A DNA stretch of 9,448 nucleotides from Clostridium sp. (GTDB lineage: Bacteria > Bacillota > Clostridia > Clostridiales > Clostridiaceae): NCBI GenBank assembly GCA_003539755.1, contig DPOH01000271.1:981-10428 (forward strand). Reading direction: 5' to 3'. The notes under the pieces were generated by a model that did no database searches, was not told the origin of the DNA, and saw only the letters and a list, made by a program, of their open reading frames with translations. Below, in pieces: positions 6,179-9,448 of this stretch (position 1 is its first letter; every line of letters begins with the position of its first letter). The translations under genes and the position numbers were made by a program.

Positions 6179-7114
6179 ATGGATTTTATAGCATTAGATT
6201 TTGAAACGGCAAATGAAAAAAGAAGTAGTGCATGCTCCCTTGGTATAGTTGTTGTGAAAGATGGGAAGGTTGTAGAAAAGATACACCATTTAATTAAACC
6301 AAAGGAAATGAGGTTTATGCCTATAAATATAGGGATTCATGGAATAAGACCTGCAATGGTTGAAAATGAATTAGAATTTGATGGAGTGTGGTGGAAGGTT
6401 AAAAAGTACTTTGAAAACAGCCTTATAATAGCACACAATGCATCATTTGATATCTCTGTATTAAGAAAAAGTGCAGAGTTATATGATATTGAACTGCCAG
6501 AATTTAATTATATATGTACGATGAAGCTTGCAAGAAATTTTTATAAAAGTATTGATAATGCAAAACTTAATACAGTTAATGAGTTATTAGGGTATGAATT
6601 TAAACACCATGATGCGTTGTATGATGCACTTGCATGTGGTAATATACTTACTAATATCTGTGATGAATTAAACTGCTATGATATTGAAGAAATATCTAAC
6701 TTATTAGGCGTTACTATTGGAAAGGTAAATAAAGATGGATATGTACCGTCATCTACTAAGGGCAGAGTATATAGAACATCGTCTAAAATTTATTCTTATA
6801 AAAAGCAGAGAGTAGTAGATAGATTTGCAGAAGATGCTTTTATGAATGAGGTTGTTGTAATTACAGGAAAGCTTGCATCAATGTCTAGGGAAGAAGCCTA
6901 TAGAGCTGTAAGATTATTAGGGGGGACAGCAGGTAGTAGTGTTACTAGAAAGACAACAATTTTAGTAAGTAATGTGAGTGGAATATCAGATCTCAGTAGG
7001 GCTGAGATGAGTACTAAGATGAAAAAAGCTATGGATCTATCTGAAAGAGGACAAAAAATTAAATTTTTAAATGAAGAGGAATTTTTAAATTATAACAAGT
7101 TTGAGAAGCATTAA
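6179..7114 (+). CDS. DEDDh 3'-5' exonuclease (DnaQ/epsilon type) with C-terminal BRCT domain
   Basis: A cytoplasmic 311-aa protein expected to remove nucleotides from DNA (or RNA) 3' ends. Residues 1-165 form a DEDDh exonuclease. ExoI is D7 and E9 in ALDFETAN, ExoII is D91 in IIAHNASFDISVL, and ExoIII is H144 with D149 in HHDALYDA, so all metal-binding and catalytic residues are present. A linker of about 170-220 is rich in Ser, Lys and Tyr. Residues about 223-306 form a BRCT domain of the type found in NAD-dependent DNA ligase and RFC1: VVVITGKL, then LLGGT with the conserved glycine pair 248-249, TTILVSNV, and a final FLNEEEFLNY. The start ATG at 6179 has GAGG (6168-6171) 7 bases upstream. 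Bacterial homologues are often labelled DNA polymerase III epsilon subunit, but replicative polymerases in Firmicutes (PolC) carry their own exonuclease, so a repair or stress role is more likely. No partner gene is in the same unit; the next gene has its own promoter. Confidence 0.9.
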   Translation: MDFIALDFETANEKRSSACSLGIVVVKDGKVVEKIHHLIKPKEMRFMPINIGIHGIRPAMVENELEFDGVWWKVKKYFENSLIIAHNASFDISVLRKSAELYDIELPEFNYICTMKLARNFYKSIDNAKLNTVNELLGYEFKHHDALYDALACGNILTNICDELNCYDIEEISNLLGVTIGKVNKDGYVPSSTKGRVYRTSSKIYSYKKQRVVDRFAEDAFMNEVVVITGKLASMSREEAYRAVRLLGGTAGSSVTRKTTILVSNVSGISDLSRAEMSTKMKKAMDLSERGQKIKFLNEEEFLNYNKFEKH

Positions 7115-7131
7115 ATCACAAGAGGTGTAAA

Positions 7132-7160
7132 TTGTAATTAAAAACACTTTAATATATAAT
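7132..7160 (+). promoter_or_regulatory. Putative sigma-A promoter of the xpaC-telA operon
   Basis: TTGTAA (7132-7137) is followed by exactly 17 bases and a perfect TATAAT (7155-7160). Transcription would start near 7167, about 40 bases before the xpaC start. I see no hairpin terminator between the exonuclease stop (7114) and this promoter, so some read-through from the exonuclease gene is possible. Confidence 0.6.
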
Positions 7161-7206
7161 TAAATAGATACAATATAAGTATAAAAAGCAAAATGGAGGA
7201 AAATAT

Positions 7207-8412
7207 ATGGGCAAAAATGATTTTTCTGATATAGAAGATGAAATTAAAAAAACTGTGCAGAATGCTCTTGATTATATAGACTTTAGTGGAATGAGAAATT
7301 CTTTTAATAATACAGCAGAAAATACCGTTAATGAAGTTAAGAATCAGATAAAAGATGTTTCTGATTATTTAGGGAAAAAGGTTAAAGACTATTCTAATAG
7401 TGAATATATAAAAAATATGTTCAAATTTAATAATGAAAATGAAATAGAAAAATACATAAATAAAAAGCCTAAAGGGAAATATGCAGGTACTATATATAAT
7501 TATGTTGGGGGTTTTGGAAGCATAGCGTTTGGCATAAGTACCTTTGTACTTTCTGTTGTTGCAACTTTTGGAGTAAGAAGTGATATTTTGAAATCAGGAA
7601 TAATGATTTCGCTTAGTATAGTTGCAGCTTTTTTTGTAGGAAGTGTTCTGCTTACTTATAAAGGTGTTGGCATGAGAAAAAGGCTGGCAAGATTTAAAAG
7701 ATATAGTGACTGTTTAAAGGAAAAGAGATATTGTACAATTGACAAACTTGCTAGCTCAGTAAATAAAAAGAATAAGTTTGTTTTGAAGGATTTAGAGACA
7801 ATGATGAGTCTGGATATGTTTAGGGAAGGACATATAGATGAAGAACAAAAATATTTTATTTTAAGCGATAAGATATATGATGAATATCTTTTGTCTTTAG
7901 AATCATATAAAAATAGAGTAAAAGAAGAGGAAATGAGTAATATGAACAAGTCAAGTGAGGATTCAGAAAAAAGTGATTCTGAATTAGTTGCAGATATAGG
8001 CAGAAAATATATTTCTGAAATAAAAAGTGCAAATGAAGTTATAGTAAGTGTTGAAATGTCCGATAAACTTTATAAGCTTGAAAATATAGTGAAAGAAATT
8101 TTTAAGACTGTAGAGAAGAATCCTAAAAAGCTTTCAGAAGTGAAGAAATTCATAGATCATTATCTTCCTATAACATTAAAACTTGTTAATTCATATAAAG
8201 AATTAGCTATGCAGTCTATAGAAACAGAAAATATAAAGAAAGCAAAACAAGAAATAGAAAAAAGTATAGATTTAATAAATACTGCATTTGAAAATTTATT
8301 TGATGGCTTATTTGAAGAGGCTGCAATGGATATATCTTCTGATATATCAGTATTAGAAACATTGTTTAATCAAGATGGATTAACTAATAATGATTTTAAA
8401 AATAAAAAATAG
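7207..8412 (+). CDS. xpaC: XpaC family protein (5-bromo-4-chloroindolyl phosphate hydrolysis protein family)
   Basis: A predicted membrane-anchored 401-aa protein. Residues 1-90 are charged and helical (possible coiled coil). Two hydrophobic segments, about 98-123 and 130-152, form a membrane hairpin, followed by the positive patch RKRLARFKR (157-165). Residues about 168-230 (KRYCTIDKLASSVNKKNKFVLKDLETMM, then MFREGHIDEEQKYFILSDKIYDEYL) look like a winged-helix fold seen in the family. A Ser/Glu-rich linker (238-260) leads to the conserved XpaC tail at about 277-335, with LYKLENIVKEIFKTVEKNP and KKFIDHYLPITLKLVNSY. The family name comes from a hydrolysis phenotype seen with the Bacillus gene; the biochemical activity is not established, and I see no known catalytic motif. 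The start ATG has GGAGG (7195-7199) 7 bases upstream. telA follows 21 bases after the stop, a pairing common in Firmicutes. Confidence 0.88.
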   Translation: MGKNDFSDIEDEIKKTVQNALDYIDFSGMRNSFNNTAENTVNEVKNQIKDVSDYLGKKVKDYSNSEYIKNMFKFNNENEIEKYINKKPKGKYAGTIYNYVGGFGSIAFGISTFVLSVVATFGVRSDILKSGIMISLSIVAAFFVGSVLLTYKGVGMRKRLARFKRYSDCLKEKRYCTIDKLASSVNKKNKFVLKDLETMMSLDMFREGHIDEEQKYFILSDKIYDEYLLSLESYKNRVKEEEMSNMNKSSEDSEKSDSELVADIGRKYISEIKSANEVIVSVEMSDKLYKLENIVKEIFKTVEKNPKKLSEVKKFIDHYLPITLKLVNSYKELAMQSIETENIKKAKQEIEKSIDLINTAFENLFDGLFEEAAMDISSDISVLETLFNQDGLTNNDFKNKK

Positions 8413-8433
8413 AAATATACGGAGGTCATAAAG

Positions 8434-9448
8434 GTGAGTGACGAATTTAATAAAGATGATATTATTACCCCAAGTTTAACTTTTGAGCCTGTATTTGAAG
8501 AAGATAATAATGATAAGCAGGTTATAGAACAAGAAAAACAGCATGAATCTGAAGAAGAAAAATTATTAACTCCAGAGGAAAGAAAGCTTGTAGATGATTT
8601 TGTCGATAAAATTGATTTAAATAACAGCAATTCAATTCTTCAATATGGAGTTGGAGCACAAAAGAAAATAGCAGATTTTTCTGAGAGTGCTTTAAATAAT
8701 GTTAAAACAAAGGATTTAGGTGAAGTTGGTGATATGCTTTCCAATGTTGTAGTGGAGCTTAAAAACTTTGAAAATACAGAAGATAAAAAAGGATTCTTAG
8801 GAATTTTCAAAAAGCCTGCAAAGAAAATAGAGCAGATGAAAGTAAAATACACAAAAGTAGAAGGAAATATAAATAATATATGTACTGCTCTTGAAAAACA
8901 TCAAATTCAGCTTTTAAAAGATATATCTATGCTTGATAAGATGTATGAAACTAATAAGGTATATTTTAAAGAACTTACGATGTATATTTTGGCTGGAAAA
9001 AAGAAGCTTGAAAAGGCAAGAAATACTGAATTAAAGGAGCTTACTGAAAAAGCAAGAATGAGTGGGCGTCCTGAAGATGCACAGACAGCTAATGATTATG
9101 CAGCACTCTGTGATAGATTTGAAAAGAAGATTCATGATCTTGAATTAACAAAAATGATTTCATTACAAATGGCACCACAGATAAGATTAGTACAAAATAA
9201 TGATACGCTAATGTCTGAAAAGATACAGTCAACAATAGTCAATACTATTCCTCTTTGGAAGAGTCAAATTGTATTAGCACTTGGAGTAGCACATTCTCAA
9301 AATGCTGTAAAAGTACAAAATGAAGTGACAAATATGACTAATGAACTTCTTAAGAAAAATGCAGAAACTTTAAAAATGTCGACAATAGAAACTGCAAAAG
9401 CTTCAGAGCGTGGAATAGTTGATATTGAAACATTAAGACATACAAATG
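8434..9448 (+). CDS. telA: TelA/YaaN family toxic anion resistance protein, 3' end cut by window edge
   Basis: Cytoplasmic, largely alpha-helical protein of the TelA (tellurite/toxic anion resistance) family; 338 codons are visible and the frame is still open at the window end. Family members are about 360-400 aa, so roughly the last tenth is missing. The start is GTG at 8434, supported by GGAGG (8421-8425) 8 bases upstream; the first in-frame ATG would be codon 101 and would cut off conserved sequence. The N-terminus (1-60) is acidic and low-complexity. The family core includes GFLGIFKKPAKKIEQ (120-134), the long helical region 135-240, and the diagnostic MAPQIRLVQNNDTLMSEKIQ with IVNTIPLWKSQIVLALG (246-284). 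IVDIETLRHTN is the last visible part. It is co-transcribed with xpaC. TelA was named for tellurite resistance on plasmid RK2; chromosomal homologues are associated with envelope-antibiotic tolerance in some Firmicutes, and the mechanism is unknown. Confidence 0.93.
   Translation, partial: MSDEFNKDDIITPSLTFEPVFEEDNNDKQVIEQEKQHESEEEKLLTPEERKLVDDFVDKIDLNNSNSILQYGVGAQKKIADFSESALNNVKTKDLGEVGDMLSNVVVELKNFENTEDKKGFLGIFKKPAKKIEQMKVKYTKVEGNINNICTALEKHQIQLLKDISMLDKMYETNKVYFKELTMYILAGKKKLEKARNTELKELTEKARMSGRPEDAQTANDYAALCDRFEKKIHDLELTKMISLQMAPQIRLVQNNDTLMSEKIQSTIVNTIPLWKSQIVLALGVAHSQNAVKVQNEVTNMTNELLKKNAETLKMSTIETAKASERGIVDIETLRHTN

Noticed and set aside
8329..8350. Tandem GATATATC palindromes
   Set aside because: They lie inside xpaC and simply encode a repeated Asp-Ile-Ser; low-complexity AT coding sequence explains them.
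5374..9448. A single novel defence or stress system made of the pentapeptide protein, exonuclease-BRCT, XpaC and TelA
   Set aside because: The genes are on both strands with separate promoters, and only xpaC-telA are operonic. Nothing in the sequence links them functionally.

Overview
The window is AT-rich, single-copy-looking chromosomal DNA from a low-GC, fermentative anaerobic Firmicute, most likely Clostridium sensu stricto. This rests on the base composition, A/T-ending codons, strong GGAGG-type ribosome binding sites, the clostridial-type pyruvate formate-lyase, and the neighbouring gene families. The assignment is inferred from sequence character; no database was searched.

Layout. (1) Positions 1-3004 carry pflB, lacking only its first few codons, and pflA, its radical-SAM activase. 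They overlap by 35 bases and end at a very strong hairpin terminator. (2) Positions 3005-3352 hold no intact gene. They contain that terminator, a possible decayed coding remnant and a good sigma-A-type promoter. (3) Positions 3353-5236 encode a large two-halved FUSC/YccS-type membrane protein, followed by an 18-bp-stem terminator that probably serves both strands. (4) On the minus strand, 5374-6018 encodes a 214-residue pentapeptide-repeat protein with a Qnr-like shape and its own promoter. (5) Divergent from it, 6179-7114 encodes a DEDDh (DnaQ-type) exonuclease fused to a C-terminal BRCT domain. (6) From 7207 a new promoter drives an xpaC-telA operon; telA starts at GTG and runs off the right edge.

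How the genes fit together. PflB and PflA form one functional unit: PflA installs the glycyl radical that lets PflB split pyruvate into acetyl-CoA and formate. The other genes are separate transcription units except xpaC-telA, which are spaced 21 bases apart and belong to families commonly found together and annotated as toxic-anion (tellurite) or envelope-stress resistance. The FUSC protein, the pentapeptide protein and the exonuclease-BRCT protein could all be loosely called stress or housekeeping accessory genes, but nothing in the sequence ties them into one system.

I found no tRNA, rRNA, CRISPR array, insertion sequence or phage gene. No clearly new multi-gene system is visible. The points most worth a second look are the start of pflA, the regular internal architecture of the pentapeptide protein, the possible remnant and leader before the FUSC gene, and the exonuclease-BRCT fusion.
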